Positions 8,017 to 17,800 are shown, numbered from the stretch's first letter. The stretch is 37,422 nt of DNA from Oscillospiraceae bacterium (GCA_017429325.1 JAFRPC010000001.1:1-37422), one strand, 5' to 3'. Program-made: numbers and translations. The notes: a model not told the origin generated them from the letters alone.

Positions 8017-9216
8017 ATGAAAAAGCTTCTTGCATTGGTCCTGTGTCTGGCGCTGGTCGCCGCGCTCTTCGTCGGCTGCCAGGAGGAAAGCAAAGACACT
8101 GCCGCCATCAAGGTCGGCCTGATCTGCATCGGTGACGAGAACGACCAGGGCTACACCTACAACTTCATCCGCGGCAAGGATGCCGCCACCAAGGCCCTGA
8201 AGGAGAAGGGCATCAACGTGGAGTGGGTCGTCAAGTGGAACGTCCCCGAGGGCGACGCCTGCGAGGACGCCAACATCGAGCTGGCTGAGGCCGGCTGCAA
8301 GGTCATCTTCAACAACTCCTTTGGCTTTGAGCCCTATATGTTGAAGGTCGCCCCCAACTACCCCGAGATCCAGTTCGTGGCCTGCACCAACAAGGCCTCC
8401 CGTACCGACGACCTCGAGAACACCCACAACGCCTTCGCCGCCATCTATGAGGGCCGTTATCTGGCCGGCGTCGTGGCCGGTATGAAGCTCCAGCAGCTCA
8501 TCGACGACGGGACCATCACCGACGAGCAGGCTGTCATCGGCTACGTCGGCGCCTTCCCCTTCGAGGAGATCAAGTCTGGCTACACCGCCTACTTCCTGGG
8601 CGCCAAGAGCGTCTGCCCCAGCGTCACCATGAAGGTCCAGTTCGTCAACGACTGGTCCAACGCCACCTTAGAGAGCAACGCCGCCTCCGCTCTGTGCGAC
8701 ATGGGCTGCAAGCTGATCTCCCAGCACGCCGACAACTCCACCCCCGCCACCATGGCCCAGTCCAAGGGCGCTTACTTCACCAGCTACAACAACGACATGA
8801 TCTCCGTTGCCCCCGAGGCCTGCCTGGTGGGCACCCGCATCGACTGGAGCGTCTACTTCTGCGAGGCCATTGAGGCCGTTGCCAACGGCAAGAACTTTGA
8901 CCAGGACTGGTGCAAGGGTCTGGCTGACGGCGCTGTCGTGCTGACGGAGCTGAACAAGGACATCATCGCCCCGGGCACCGAGGAGAAGCTGGCTGAGGTC
9001 GAGAAGGGCCTCAAGGACGGCTCCATCCAGGTCTTCGACACCAAGACCTTCACCGTTGGCGGTCAGGAGCTGACCCAGGCCTTTGCGCTGGACACCGACG
9101 GCGACTTTGCCCCCGACAAGGAAGAGGCTGTCTTCAACGGCGCCTTCCACGAGTCCTACTATCAGTCCGCTCCCTACTTCGGCATCGACATCGACGGCAT
9201 CGAGCTTCTGAACTGA
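8017..9216 (+). CDS. BMP family substrate-binding lipoprotein of a nucleoside-type ABC importer
   Basis: This 399-aa protein belongs to the basic membrane protein (PnrA/TmpC/Med) family, whose studied members bind purine nucleosides. The signal peptide MKKLLALVLCLALVAALFVG ends in Cys21, a lipidation site with a slightly unusual lipobox (FVGC). The mature domain shows family segments: IKVGLICIGDENDQGYTYN, VIFNNSFGFEP, NTHNAFAAIYEGRYLAGVVAGM and IGYVGAFPFEEIKSGYTAYF. TGGAGGAA precedes the ATG. It is first in a four-gene operon with the ATPase and two permeases. A hairpin right after it should leave the lipoprotein in excess over the membrane parts, as is usual for binding-protein importers. 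The exact ligand (guanosine, inosine, adenosine or another compound) cannot be read from the sequence. Confidence 0.93.
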   Translation: MKKLLALVLCLALVAALFVGCQEESKDTAAIKVGLICIGDENDQGYTYNFIRGKDAATKALKEKGINVEWVVKWNVPEGDACEDANIELAEAGCKVIFNNSFGFEPYMLKVAPNYPEIQFVACTNKASRTDDLENTHNAFAAIYEGRYLAGVVAGMKLQQLIDDGTITDEQAVIGYVGAFPFEEIKSGYTAYFLGAKSVCPSVTMKVQFVNDWSNATLESNAASALCDMGCKLISQHADNSTPATMAQSKGAYFTSYNNDMISVAPEACLVGTRIDWSVYFCEAIEAVANGKNFDQDWCKGLADGAVVLTELNKDIIAPGTEEKLAEVEKGLKDGSIQVFDTKTFTVGGQELTQAFALDTDGDFAPDKEEAVFNGAFHESYYQSAPYFGIDIDGIELLN

Positions 9217-9226
9217 TCCTGTTCTG

Positions 9227-9265
9227 ACGGGCGCACGGCCCAAGCGCCGTGCGCCCGTTTATTTC
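9227..9265 (+). terminator. Hairpin between the lipoprotein and ATPase genes
   Basis: ACGGGCGCACGGC (9227-9239) pairs perfectly with 9246-9258, loop of six, followed by TTATTTCT. It lies inside a single operon, ten bases after the stop of the binding-protein gene, and is probably a partial terminator or a 3'-end mRNA stabiliser. Confidence 0.75.
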
Positions 9266-9277
9266 TAAAACGAGAGG

Positions 9278-10822
9278 ATGACAGCCTTGGACAAAAACTG
9301 TTACGCCATCGAATTGAAGGGCATCACCAAACGCTTTGGCCCGGTGACGGCCAACGACGGGATAGACCTCGGTCTGCGTCGGGGCGAGATCCTGGCCCTG
9401 CTGGGCGAGAACGGCAGCGGAAAAACCACCCTGATGAATATGCTCTCCGGCATCTATCTGCCCGACGAGGGCCAGATCCTGGCGGACGGACACACCATCT
9501 CCATCCGCTCCCCCAAGGACGCCTACGCCCACGGCATCGGGATGATCCACCAGCACTATAAGTTAGTGGACGTATTTACCGCCGCGGAAAACATCGTCCT
9601 GGGCATGGAGGACGAGAAGAAGCTGGACATCAAGAAGGCCAACGCAAAGGTCCGGGAGATCTGCGGTCGCTACGGCTTCGACATCGACCCGGAGAAAAAG
9701 GTCTATGATATGTCCGTCTCCGAGAAGCAGACCGTGGAGATCGTCAAGGTCCTCTACCGAGGCGCGGAGATCCTGATCTTGGACGAGCCCACGGCAGTGC
9801 TGACGCCCCAGGAGACGGAGCGGCTTTTCGCCGTCCTGCGCAACATGCGGGACGACGACAAGGCCATCGTCATGATCACCCACAAGCTCAATGAGGTCAT
9901 GGCCATCTCCGACAAGGTGGCCGTCCTGCGGAAGGGCAAGTACATCGGTACCGTCGCCACCGCCGAAACCAATCCCCAGGCGCTGACCGACATGATGGTG
10001 GGACGCGCCGTGACCTTGAACATTGACAGGCCCCTGAATCAAAATCAGACTGAACGTCTGCGGGTCAGCGGTCTGAGCTGCTACGACCACGAGCACGTGA
10101 AAAAGCTGGACGGTGTGAGCTTCACCGCTATGGGCGGCGAGATCCTGGGCGTCGCCGGGATCGCAGGCTCCGGGCAAAAGGAGCTGCTGGAATCCATCGC
10201 CGGGCTCTGCCCCATCGCCGAGGGCTCCATCCGATACCTGGCCCCGGAGGGCGGCGAGGATGAGCTGGTGGGCAGGACGCCGATGCAGATCCGCAAAAAG
10301 GGCGTCTCCCTGGCCTTCATCCCCGAGGACCGGCTGGGCATGGGCCTGGTGGGCTCTATGGGCATGACGGGGAATATGATGCTCCGGAGCTGGCGCAGGG
10401 GCGGCGGTCCCTTCGTCAAGCGGAAACCGCCCAGAGACCTTGCCAACAAGGTACTCAACGAGCTCGAGGTGGTCACGCCCGGCATCGAGTTCCCCGTCCG
10501 GAAGCTTTCGGGCGGCAACGTCCAGAAGGTGCTGGTGGGCCGGGAGATTGCCTCCAGTCCCACGGTGCTGATGACGGCCTACGCGGTGCGCGGCCTCGAC
10601 ATCAATACCTCCTACACCATCTATAACCTGATGACCGAGCAGAAGATGCAGGGCACCGCCGTGATTTTCGTCGGCGAGGACCTGGACGTGCTGCTGGAGC
10701 TCTGTGACCGGATCCTGGTGCTGTGCGGCGGCAGGGTCAGCGGCATTGTGGACGCCCGAAGGGCCACAAAGGAAGAGATCGGTCTTCTGATGACCAGCGT
10801 GGGCGGAAAGGAGGAAGCCTGA
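9278..10822 (+). CDS. Double-domain ABC ATPase of the nucleoside-type importer
   Basis: This 514-aa protein fuses two nucleotide-binding domains, as in RbsA and the B. subtilis nucleoside transporter NupO (YufO). NBD1 has Walker A GENGSGKTT, signature MSVSEKQTVEI (the usual Gly of SVG replaced by Ser) and Walker B ILILDEPTAVL. NBD2 has a degenerate Walker A (AGSGQKELL) and an intact LSGGNVQK signature. Where paralogues read AAQPTRG it has TAYAVRGLD, so its catalytic site looks lost. Start choice: ATG 9278 abuts the only ribosome binding site (AGAGG, 9273-9277) with no spacing. The in-frame TTG 9287-9289, nine bases after that site, may be the true start. Its TGA overlaps the ATG of the next gene by one base. 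Confidence 0.92.
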   Translation: MTALDKNCYAIELKGITKRFGPVTANDGIDLGLRRGEILALLGENGSGKTTLMNMLSGIYLPDEGQILADGHTISIRSPKDAYAHGIGMIHQHYKLVDVFTAAENIVLGMEDEKKLDIKKANAKVREICGRYGFDIDPEKKVYDMSVSEKQTVEIVKVLYRGAEILILDEPTAVLTPQETERLFAVLRNMRDDDKAIVMITHKLNEVMAISDKVAVLRKGKYIGTVATAETNPQALTDMMVGRAVTLNIDRPLNQNQTERLRVSGLSCYDHEHVKKLDGVSFTAMGGEILGVAGIAGSGQKELLESIAGLCPIAEGSIRYLAPEGGEDELVGRTPMQIRKKGVSLAFIPEDRLGMGLVGSMGMTGNMMLRSWRRGGGPFVKRKPPRDLANKVLNELEVVTPGIEFPVRKLSGGNVQKVLVGREIASSPTVLMTAYAVRGLDINTSYTIYNLMTEQKMQGTAVIFVGEDLDVLLELCDRILVLCGGRVSGIVDARRATKEEIGLLMTSVGGKEEA

Positions 10823-11910
10823 TGGACGAAAAGACAAAGACGCCCCTCCTCCGCCTGGCGAAGCGGAGCTCCTTCCCGAAGCCCGCCGCCTGGGCCATCC
10901 GCGTCGGCTCCATTTTGTTTGCCCTGCTGCTGGGCTGTGTAGCCATCCTTCTGACCGGCAACAGTCCCTTCAAGGCCTATGCCACCATGATCAACGGCGC
11001 CCTCGGCAGCAAGGTCTACCTCCAGCAGACGGTCAAGAAGGCCGTTCCCCTGCTGGGCTGCGCCCTGGCCATCGCCCCCTGCTTCAAGATGCGCTTCTGG
11101 AACATCGGCGCGGAGGGCCAGATCACCGCGGGCGCTCTGGCCGCCACCTTCGTTGCCAGGACCTTTACCGGGAAGCTCCCCTCCCTGCCCCTGCTTCTGC
11201 TGATGGCTGCGGGCGCCATTCTGGGGGGCGGGCTCTGGGCCCTGATCCCCGCCTTTTTCAAGGCCAAATGGAACACCAACGAGACTCTCTTCACTCTGAT
11301 GATGAACTATATCATCATCGGCGTGGTGGCCTGGCTCCAGGCCGGACCCTGGGAGGCCCAGCAGGGCCGGATCGCCCAGTTTGACGCCTCTGCCCAGCTT
11401 CCGAAGGTCCTGGGCGTCCACTGCGGCTGGATCATCGTCCTGGTTCTGGTGCTCCTGGTCCACATCTATATGCGCCACACCAAGCAGGGCTATGAGATCG
11501 CCGTCATCGGCGACTCCATGCGCACCGCCCAGTACGCGGGCATGAACGTGGGCCGGATCATGATGCGGACCATGTTCCTCTCCGGCGCCATCTCCGGTCT
11601 GGTGGGCTTCATCATCGCCGCTGGCGCCAATCACACCCTGGCAAAGGAAATCGCAGGCGGCGTGGGCTTCACCTCCATCACCGTGGCCTGGCTCAGCCAG
11701 CTCAACGCCTTCGCTATGATCGCCATCTCCATGATGCTGGGCATCCTGACCAAAGGCGCCGATACGCTGCAAACCGCTATGAGCGTCCCTGCTGCCATCT
11801 CGGACATCATCATCGGCCTGCTTCTGTTCTGTATGCTGGGCTGTGAGTTCTTCATCAACTACCGGCTCATCCTGCGGAAGAAGACCGGGAAAGGAGGCGC
11901 GGCAGTATGA
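10822..11910 (+). CDS. ABC importer permease 1 (nucleoside type)
   Basis: This 362-aa polytopic protein belongs to the BPD_transp_2 family (NupP/YufP-like). About ten hydrophobic segments follow a cationic N-terminus. Family signatures include FWNIGAEGQITAGALAATF, NETLFTLMMNYI, the EAA-like loop YEIAVIGDSMRTAQYAGMNV and VGFTSITVAWL. The start is ATG 10822, preceded by AAGGAGG at 10808-10814 and overlapping the upstream TGA. A longer open frame upstream, beginning at 10723, lies wholly in the ATPase gene and is not used. The stop overlaps the next start by four bases (ATGA), which suggests translational coupling. Confidence 0.92.
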   Translation: MDEKTKTPLLRLAKRSSFPKPAAWAIRVGSILFALLLGCVAILLTGNSPFKAYATMINGALGSKVYLQQTVKKAVPLLGCALAIAPCFKMRFWNIGAEGQITAGALAATFVARTFTGKLPSLPLLLLMAAGAILGGGLWALIPAFFKAKWNTNETLFTLMMNYIIIGVVAWLQAGPWEAQQGRIAQFDASAQLPKVLGVHCGWIIVLVLVLLVHIYMRHTKQGYEIAVIGDSMRTAQYAGMNVGRIMMRTMFLSGAISGLVGFIIAAGANHTLAKEIAGGVGFTSITVAWLSQLNAFAMIAISMMLGILTKGADTLQTAMSVPAAISDIIIGLLLFCMLGCEFFINYRLILRKKTGKGGAAV

Positions 11911-12896
11911 ATGCCCTTGACACTGTGATTTTGCTGCTGCTGGCAGCCATCACCTATGGCACCCCCCTGCTCTACGGCACCTTGGGCGAGATCCTGACGG
12001 AGAAATCCGGCAACCTGAACTTGGGCGTGGAGGGCATCCTGTTTATGGGCGGCGCCTTTGGCCTCGGCGGCGTTTATTACCTGGAAAAGTTCGCCGGAAC
12101 GCCCAGCGGCCTTGTGGCGATCCTGGTCGCCCTGCTCTGCGCCTTCCTGGCCGGAGCCGCTGCCTCTCTGATTTTCTGCTTCCTGACCACCACCTTGCGG
12201 GCCAATCAGAACGTGACCGGTCTTGCCCTTGCCATCTTCGGCACCGGCGTGGGCCAGTTCGCCGGTGAGATGATGCGGGTCCGGGCCGGAAGCTACGTCA
12301 CCGTCAGCAACGAGCTCAAGGATTTCTTCATCGCCTCCCCCTTCCCCCAGTTCCTGAAGGACATCCCCTACCTGGGGCAGCTGATCTTCGGCAACAGCTG
12401 GTTCTTCTACCTGGGCGTGGTCCTCGCCATAGGGATGCACCTCTTCCTGAAAAAGACCCGGAAGGGCCTCTACCTCCGGGCCGTGGGCGAAAACCCCGGC
12501 ACTGCGGACTCCGCCGGCATCAACGTCACCCGATACAAGTACCTGGCGACGGTCATCGGCGGCGGCATCTCCGCCATCGGCGGCGTGGTCTACATCGTCA
12601 CGACGGCAGGCTGCACCTGGAACAACGAGGGCCTGTCCGGCGTGGGCTGGCTGGCGGTGGCTCTGGTCATCTTCTGCCTCTGGCGGCCCCTGTCGGCGCT
12701 CTGGGGCTCGGTGCTCTTCGGCGCCCTGATGATCCTCTACATGCGGCTCCAGCTCAGCTTCGTCCCCACGGAGCTCTACAAGATCCTGCCCTACGTTGTC
12801 ACCGTGATCGTGCTGATCATCTCCAGCCTGCGGAACAACAAGGAGAAGCAGCCCCCCGCCTCCCTGGGCCTCGCCTATTTCCGCGAGGACCGCTGA
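11907..12896 (+). CDS. ABC importer permease 2 (nucleoside type)
   Basis: This 329-aa polytopic protein is the second BPD_transp_2 permease (NupQ/YufQ-like), forming the transmembrane channel with permease 1. Marks of the family: YGTLGEILTEKSGNLNLGVE near the N-terminus, the loop LYLRAVGENPGTADSAGIN, and a run of hydrophobic segments to the C-terminus. AGGAGG lies upstream inside the previous gene. It closes the operon. Downstream there is only a short weak inverted repeat (CCCGG...CCGGG at about 12900-12924), so termination is not well defined. Confidence 0.92.
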   Translation: MNALDTVILLLLAAITYGTPLLYGTLGEILTEKSGNLNLGVEGILFMGGAFGLGGVYYLEKFAGTPSGLVAILVALLCAFLAGAAASLIFCFLTTTLRANQNVTGLALAIFGTGVGQFAGEMMRVRAGSYVTVSNELKDFFIASPFPQFLKDIPYLGQLIFGNSWFFYLGVVLAIGMHLFLKKTRKGLYLRAVGENPGTADSAGINVTRYKYLATVIGGGISAIGGVVYIVTTAGCTWNNEGLSGVGWLAVALVIFCLWRPLSALWGSVLFGALMILYMRLQLSFVPTELYKILPYVVTVIVLIISSLRNNKEKQPPASLGLAYFREDR

Positions 12897-12940
12897 GCGC
12901 CCGGCTTGAAAAGAATCTTCCGGGTTTGAAAAAATAATGA

Positions 12941-12969
12941 ATGACAAGCGGAAAAAACTGTGCTATAAT
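12941..12969 (+). promoter_or_regulatory. Promoter of the polysaccharide deacetylase gene
   Basis: ATGACA (12941-12946), a 17-base spacer and a perfect TATAAT (12964-12969). The start codon is 40 bases downstream. Confidence 0.75.
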
Positions 12970-13008
12970 AGAACGCGAAATTCGGAACAGATAAGAGAGT
13001 TGTGAAAG

Positions 13009-13968
13009 ATGGAAAACATACCGCATGTTCGGGAGCGCCGTCCGCGCCAGAAATTACTCCCCACGCTGCTGAAGACCGCTCCCCTGCTGATCTGCTTGGG
13101 CTTTTTCGGCCTTGCCTATCTGGTCCTGAGCAGCTTTGGCGTCCTCCGCACCACCGCGTCGGAGACCCAGCCCACCGACACCCAGGAGGCCCGGATGGCT
13201 GTAAGCGACACCACGGTCGTGACCACCGAAGCCGCCTCGACCCCGCCGGAGACCACGCTGCCCGCCACGACGGAGGCCGTCACCACAGAGGAGCCCACCA
13301 CGGCGCCTGCCACCACGGAGCCTCCTTTGGGCCGGTGCATCTATTTGACCTTTGACGACGGCCCCGGCCGCAACACGGAGAAGGTGCTGGATATTCTGGA
13401 CCGCTACGGCGTCAAGGCCACCTTCTTTACCGTCGGCTACTACGTGGACCGCTATCCGGAAACCGCCGCGATGATCACCCAGCGGGGCAACTGCATCGCC
13501 TGCCACACCTACACCCACGAGTACGACCAGTGCTACGCCTCGGTGGACGCCTTCTTTGAGGAGCTAGAGAAGTGGAAGACGGCTGTGAAGAACGCCTGCG
13601 GCTTTGTCCCGGAGCGGGTCTGCATCCGCTTCCCCGGCGGCTCAAAAACTCCAAACGCCAAAAATGTCTCTGACGACATCAAGGCGCGGCTGGAACGGGA
13701 GGGCTACGAGTGGTTCGACTGGAACGCGGCTGACAACGACAAGTATCCCAAGGGCAACACCAAAAACCTGCCTGACGCGGATTACTTCTGGGAATCCTAC
13801 CTGGAAACCATCGGGTGGTACGTCAACAAGCCCAACGCCCAGGTCATCTTCCTGACCCACGACTCGGAAAACGGCACGGTGGAGATCCTGCCCCGGATGA
13901 TAGAGGACCTTCTGGAACGCGGCTATACCTTCAAAACCCTGGACGAGCACCCGGATTGGAATGATTAA
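13009..13968 (+). CDS. Membrane-anchored polysaccharide deacetylase (NodB/CE4)
   Basis: This 319-aa protein removes N-acetyl (or O-acetyl) groups from a polysaccharide, most likely peptidoglycan or another cell-wall glycan. A basic N-terminus is followed by one membrane helix (about 22-43), which anchors it outside the membrane. Next is a Thr/Glu/Pro-rich linker (about 48-108) and then the CE4 domain: motif 1 TFDDGP (114-119) with the catalytic and metal Asp pair, motif 2 HTYTH (166-170), motif 3 RFPGGS (207-212), and the late segment VIFLTHDSENG. All expected catalytic residues appear present. The ribosome binding site before ATG 13009 is weak. The gene converges with sigK; a role in spore cortex or in lysozyme resistance is possible but not shown. 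Confidence 0.92.
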   Translation: MENIPHVRERRPRQKLLPTLLKTAPLLICLGFFGLAYLVLSSFGVLRTTASETQPTDTQEARMAVSDTTVVTTEAASTPPETTLPATTEAVTTEEPTTAPATTEPPLGRCIYLTFDDGPGRNTEKVLDILDRYGVKATFFTVGYYVDRYPETAAMITQRGNCIACHTYTHEYDQCYASVDAFFEELEKWKTAVKNACGFVPERVCIRFPGGSKTPNAKNVSDDIKARLEREGYEWFDWNAADNDKYPKGNTKNLPDADYFWESYLETIGWYVNKPNAQVIFLTHDSENGTVEILPRMIEDLLERGYTFKTLDEHPDWND

Positions 13969-13978
13969 AGAACACAAA

Positions 13979-14005
13979 GAGGACGGCCCACCCTGGGTCG
14001 TCCTC
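13979..14005. terminator. Bidirectional terminator between the deacetylase gene and sigK
   Basis: Bases 13979-13990 pair with 13994-14005 (12 bp, one G-T wobble, 3-base loop). T-rich tails follow on both strands: TCTGTCTGTTTGT on plus and TTTGTGTTCTTT on minus. It lies between convergent genes. Confidence 0.85.
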
Positions 14006-14019
14006 TCTGTCTGTTTGTA

Positions 14020-14700
14020 CTATTCCAGCTCCGTCCGCAGCTTCTCCAGGGCTCTTTTCTCGATGCGGGAGACGTAGCTCCTGCTGATGCCGAGACGCTC
14101 CGCCACGGTCTGCTGTTTTTCCGGAGGCGCCCCGGTAAAGCCGTAGCGATAGCGCAGGACCTCCCGCTCTCGCTCGGTGAGACAGGCCTCCATGGCGCGG
14201 CGGAGCTTCTTGGCCTCCTCCTTGCGGGACAGGTCCTCAAACAGGTCCTCCTCGGAGGCCACCACATCCTGTACCGAGAGAGAGGTCCCGTCCTTGCCCG
14301 TCTCCAGGCAGTCCGACAGGGAAATGTCCCCCGCCGTCTTCCGCTGGCTGCGAAAGTACATCAATATCTCGTTTTCGACGCAGCGGGCCGCATAGGTGGC
14401 AAGCCTTGCCCCTTTGGAGGCGTCGAAGGTCTCGACGCCCTTGATCAGGCCGATGGTGCCGATGGAAAGCAGGTCCTCCTGGTCCGCCGACTGGGTGTAG
14501 TATTTCTTCATGATGTGGGCCACCAGACGAAGATTCCGTTCGATCAGGATATTCCTGGCCTTCAGGTCTCCGGCTGCCGCCTGCTGGAGGTAGTAGCGCT
14601 CCTCCTTGGCGGTCAGCGGTTTGGGAAAGGAACCGGGCTGGTCCAGTCTCAGCGCACAGAGCATGGAGCTGAGCATCAGGAGCAGGGCTGCGGAAAGCAT
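14020..14700 (-). CDS. sigK: Sporulation sigma factor SigK (pro-sigma-K type)
   Basis: This 226-aa sigma-70 family protein is of the SigE/SigK class. After a hydrophobic leader (about residues 1-20, MLSAALLLMLSSMLCALRL), the sequence FPKPLTAKEERYYLQQAAAGD aligns with the mature N-terminus of B. subtilis sigma-K (FPQPLSSSEEKKYLEL). Region 2 reads DLLSIGTIGLIKGVETFD and LATYAARCVENEILMYFR. Region 4 ends in the helix-turn-helix LGISRSYVSRIEKRALEKL. Sigma-K drives late mother-cell genes for spore coat and lysis. The hydrophobic leader is the membrane-bound pro-sequence that SpoIVFB removes in Bacillus. ATG 14698-14700 is preferred, since GAGGTGA lies six bases upstream; a GTG at 14707-14709 overlaps that site. 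The coding sequence is continuous, with no skin-type interruption. Confidence 0.93.
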   Translation of the reverse strand: MLSAALLLMLSSMLCALRLDQPGSFPKPLTAKEERYYLQQAAAGDLKARNILIERNLRLVAHIMKKYYTQSADQEDLLSIGTIGLIKGVETFDASKGARLATYAARCVENEILMYFRSQRKTAGDISLSDCLETGKDGTSLSVQDVVASEEDLFEDLSRKEEAKKLRRAMEACLTEREREVLRYRYGFTGAPPEKQQTVAERLGISRSYVSRIEKRALEKLRTELE

Positions 14701-14760
14701 ACAGATCACCTCAGCACAGTCTATTCCTGCTCTGTTTGTCCATATTCGCTCCCAATGCAG

Positions 14761-14795
14761 GGAAAGCGGACGCCCGTGGTCGGCGTCCGCTTTCC
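14761..14795 (-). terminator. Hairpin downstream of addA
   Basis: GGAAAGCGGACGCC (14761-14774) pairs perfectly with 14782-14795 (14 bp, 7-base loop), ten bases past the addA stop on the minus strand and before the sigK start. There is no clear T-tract, so it may stabilise the 3' end rather than terminate fully. Confidence 0.7.
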
Positions 14796-14805
14796 GGTTT
14801 CTAAG

Positions 14806-17800
14806 CTACAGGGAGATCAGCGTGTCCGTTGCGAAGAAATACAGCAGTTTTTCCCGGACGGGGCACTGGAAGATGCGGCTCAGCGCCTCGGCGTAGGCCT
14901 CCAACTGCGGGCGGTACTTCTCCCCCGCCTCCGCCTCCGTACCGGGGCTGATGCGGTCCGTCTTGAAGTCCACAACGGTAACGCAGCCGTCCCGGAACAG
15001 ACAGCAGTCCGTCACGCCCTGGAGCAGCACCCGGTCTCCGGCGGCTTCGGGCCGGACCCGCTCCGCCGGGAGAAAAATGGAGAATTTGAACTCCCGCAGG
15101 ACCCGGTCCGCGCTGCGAATCTTTTCGCCCAAGGGACCCCGGAACACCCGGAGCAGTTTTTCCGGGTCTACCGCCGCCGCTTGGGCCGGGGTCAGGAAGG
15201 CGTCTCGCACCATGCGTTCCAGCTCCTCCCGGAGGGAGGCAAGGTCTTCTGTCCGGGAAAAATTGAGGAACTGCATGGCCTGATGCACCGCGGTCCCCCG
15301 CTGGGCGGGCGTCAAGGGCCTCTCCCCCCGCAGGAGGGAAGGCTTGCGGAGCTTCAGGCGCTGAAAGTCCTCCCGCACGGCGCCGTCGTCGGCCTCCCGG
15401 TCCAGCTCCCGGCCCTTGAGCTGGGTCGCCGTGAGCTTTGCCGAAAGCGTCTGGGCCGCGGCGTAGGGGTAGCGGAAGGCAAGGCTCTCTGCCAGGGCCC
15501 GCTCGTCCAGGGGCTTCTCCAGCGCAGGCGCAGAAACGGCAGGCTCGGCCTCGGTCTGCTCCGCCTCGCTCAGGTCGTGCCAGAGGATGCGCCAGGGGTA
15601 CTCCGCAGCCTCCGTCCCCTGGGGCCTGCCTGCGACAGCGTGCAGGGCCTCAGCCTCCCTGCGCAGCAGGGCGGTCAGCAGCACCCAGTCTCCCAGACAG
15701 GAGGCCTGGGCCGCCCGGAGCTTTGCGGTCTCGGGGGACAGGCCGAGGGCCAGCTCCGCTAAATGCGAATCCAGGGCGGCGGCGCAGCAGCTCATGATCA
15801 GCATGTCCTTTGCCCGCGTCATCGCCACGTACAGAATGCGCATCTCCTCGGAGACGTTCTCCGCCTTGGTCTGGCGGCTGATGGCCGCCTTGGCAATGGA
15901 GTTGAAGCGGGTATGGGTCGGCGCGTCATAGACAGCGCAGCCCACGCCCAGGCGGCTGTGGAACTGCACGGGGGCCTTCAGATCTTCTAAATTGAAGCGG
16001 CGAGACAGGCCGCAGAGGAGCACCACGGGGAACTCCAGACCCTTGGACTTGTGGATGCTCATAACGGTGACGGCGTCGGCCTGGGGCCTTTGCAGCGGCA
16101 GACCTCCCTGCTCCCGCAGCTCCTCCACGTGGGCCAAAAACTGGTGGAGGCTCTTGCGCCCGCCCTCCGAGAAGACAGCGGCCATTTCATAGAATACCCG
16201 CAGATTTTCCAGACGGGCGGCCCCGTTGTCCATGGCCCCGTAGACCGCCTCCAGTGCCACCGCCTGCTGAAGCTTCTCAAGCAGGGTGTACAGGGGCAGG
16301 CGCTGCGCCAGGTCCCGCAGGGAGTTCAGGGTCTCCAGAGCCTGCCGCAGGGCTTCCGGGGGCTCATCCAGAGCGGTGAGAGCGTCATACAGGTCCAGAC
16401 TCCGGTTCCGGCGGCGGGCCTTGGCCAGCAAATCGGCTTCGATACCGAAAATGGGGCTCAGCAGGGCGCCGGTAAGGGGGATGTCCTGGTGCACGTTGTC
16501 CAGCACCTTCAGCAGGCACAGCAGGGCCTGGACCTCGCTGGAATCCAAAATGCTCTCGCCGGTATCGCTGGCCGCGGGGATGCCCAGCCGCTGAAGCGCT
16601 TCCAGATAGAGGGCCGCCGCGTTTTTGGGAGAGCGCAGGAGGATGACGACGTCGCCGGGCGTCACGGGCCGCAGTCCCGCTTCTCCCCGGATCAGGGTCT
16701 TCTCCGCCAAAAGCCGCTGAATGCGGTGGGCGGCAAAGGCTGCCTCAGCCCGATTCTTCTCCGGGCTCTCCTCGTCGGTCTGGCGGCGGGTGGAGAGGCA
16801 GTGGAGCTCCACCTGGGTCTGCGGCAGGGGCTCCAGCGCTCTGCCGGGGCGAAGGGCCTCCTCCTCGCCGTAGTCCAGGCCCCCCGTTTCCGGGGACATG
16901 CAGCGGCCAAAGACGGCATTCACCGCCTCCAAGATCGCTTCGCCGGAGCGGAAATTGTGGGACAGGAGGATGCGCTGCCGGGCATTGGGCTCCGCGGCTT
17001 CCGCGTCGGGATAGCGGGCGTATTTCTCCAGGAAAATGCCGGGGTCCGCCAGCCGGAAGCGATAGATGGACTGCTTCACGTCGCCCACCAGGAAGCGGTT
17101 GACGCCCTCCCGGGACACAGCCCGGAAAATGGCGTCCTGGACCTGGTTGGTGTCCTGGTATTCGTCCACCATAATCTCTCGCCAGCGCTGGCTGATGCGG
17201 CGGGCCGCCTCGGTGGGCGTCCTCCCGTCCGGCTCCAGCAGCAGACGCAGAGCCAGGTGCTCCAGGTCGCCGAAGTCCAGGGTGTGCAGGCGGCGCTTCT
17301 CCGCCGCAAAGCGCTGGGCAAAGTCCCGGGTCAGAGCAAAGAGGGCCCGCAGGGTGTCCCCCGTCTGGGCCAGGTCCGACAGGACCTCTTCGGAGCTCCC
17401 GTAGAGCTCCCCGCACCAGCCGCGGATCAGCTCCTTGGTCTGCTCCCGGATGGCCTTTGCCCGGGCCTGGAGCTCCGGGTCCCCGCAGTTCCGGAGGGGC
17501 GGAAGGCGACCGAAGTCCGTATCCGTCTTGGCGGCAGCCAGGGTCCCGTCCCAGTCCGGGCAGGCGGCAAGGTGCCGGAGCTGGGCCGCGTTGTCGAGAA
17601 AGACAGGGCCGTATTTCGCCAAAGAGCCACTTTCAGCCAACTCCCGGGCCATACGTTCCAAGGCGGCGGCCCGTTCCAGCGCACAGCCCCGCAGCCCCTC
17701 CAAAAGCCAGGCACCCCAGGGCGTCTGCTCCGCGCCTCTTAGGTCCCGGAGCTCCAGACCGGCCTCGCAGTCGTCCAGCCAGCGCTCCGGCCAAAGGTTG

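Noticed and set aside
14707-14709. GTG as start of sigK
   Set aside because: It overlaps the ribosome binding site GAGGTGA; ATG 14698-14700 is correctly spaced.
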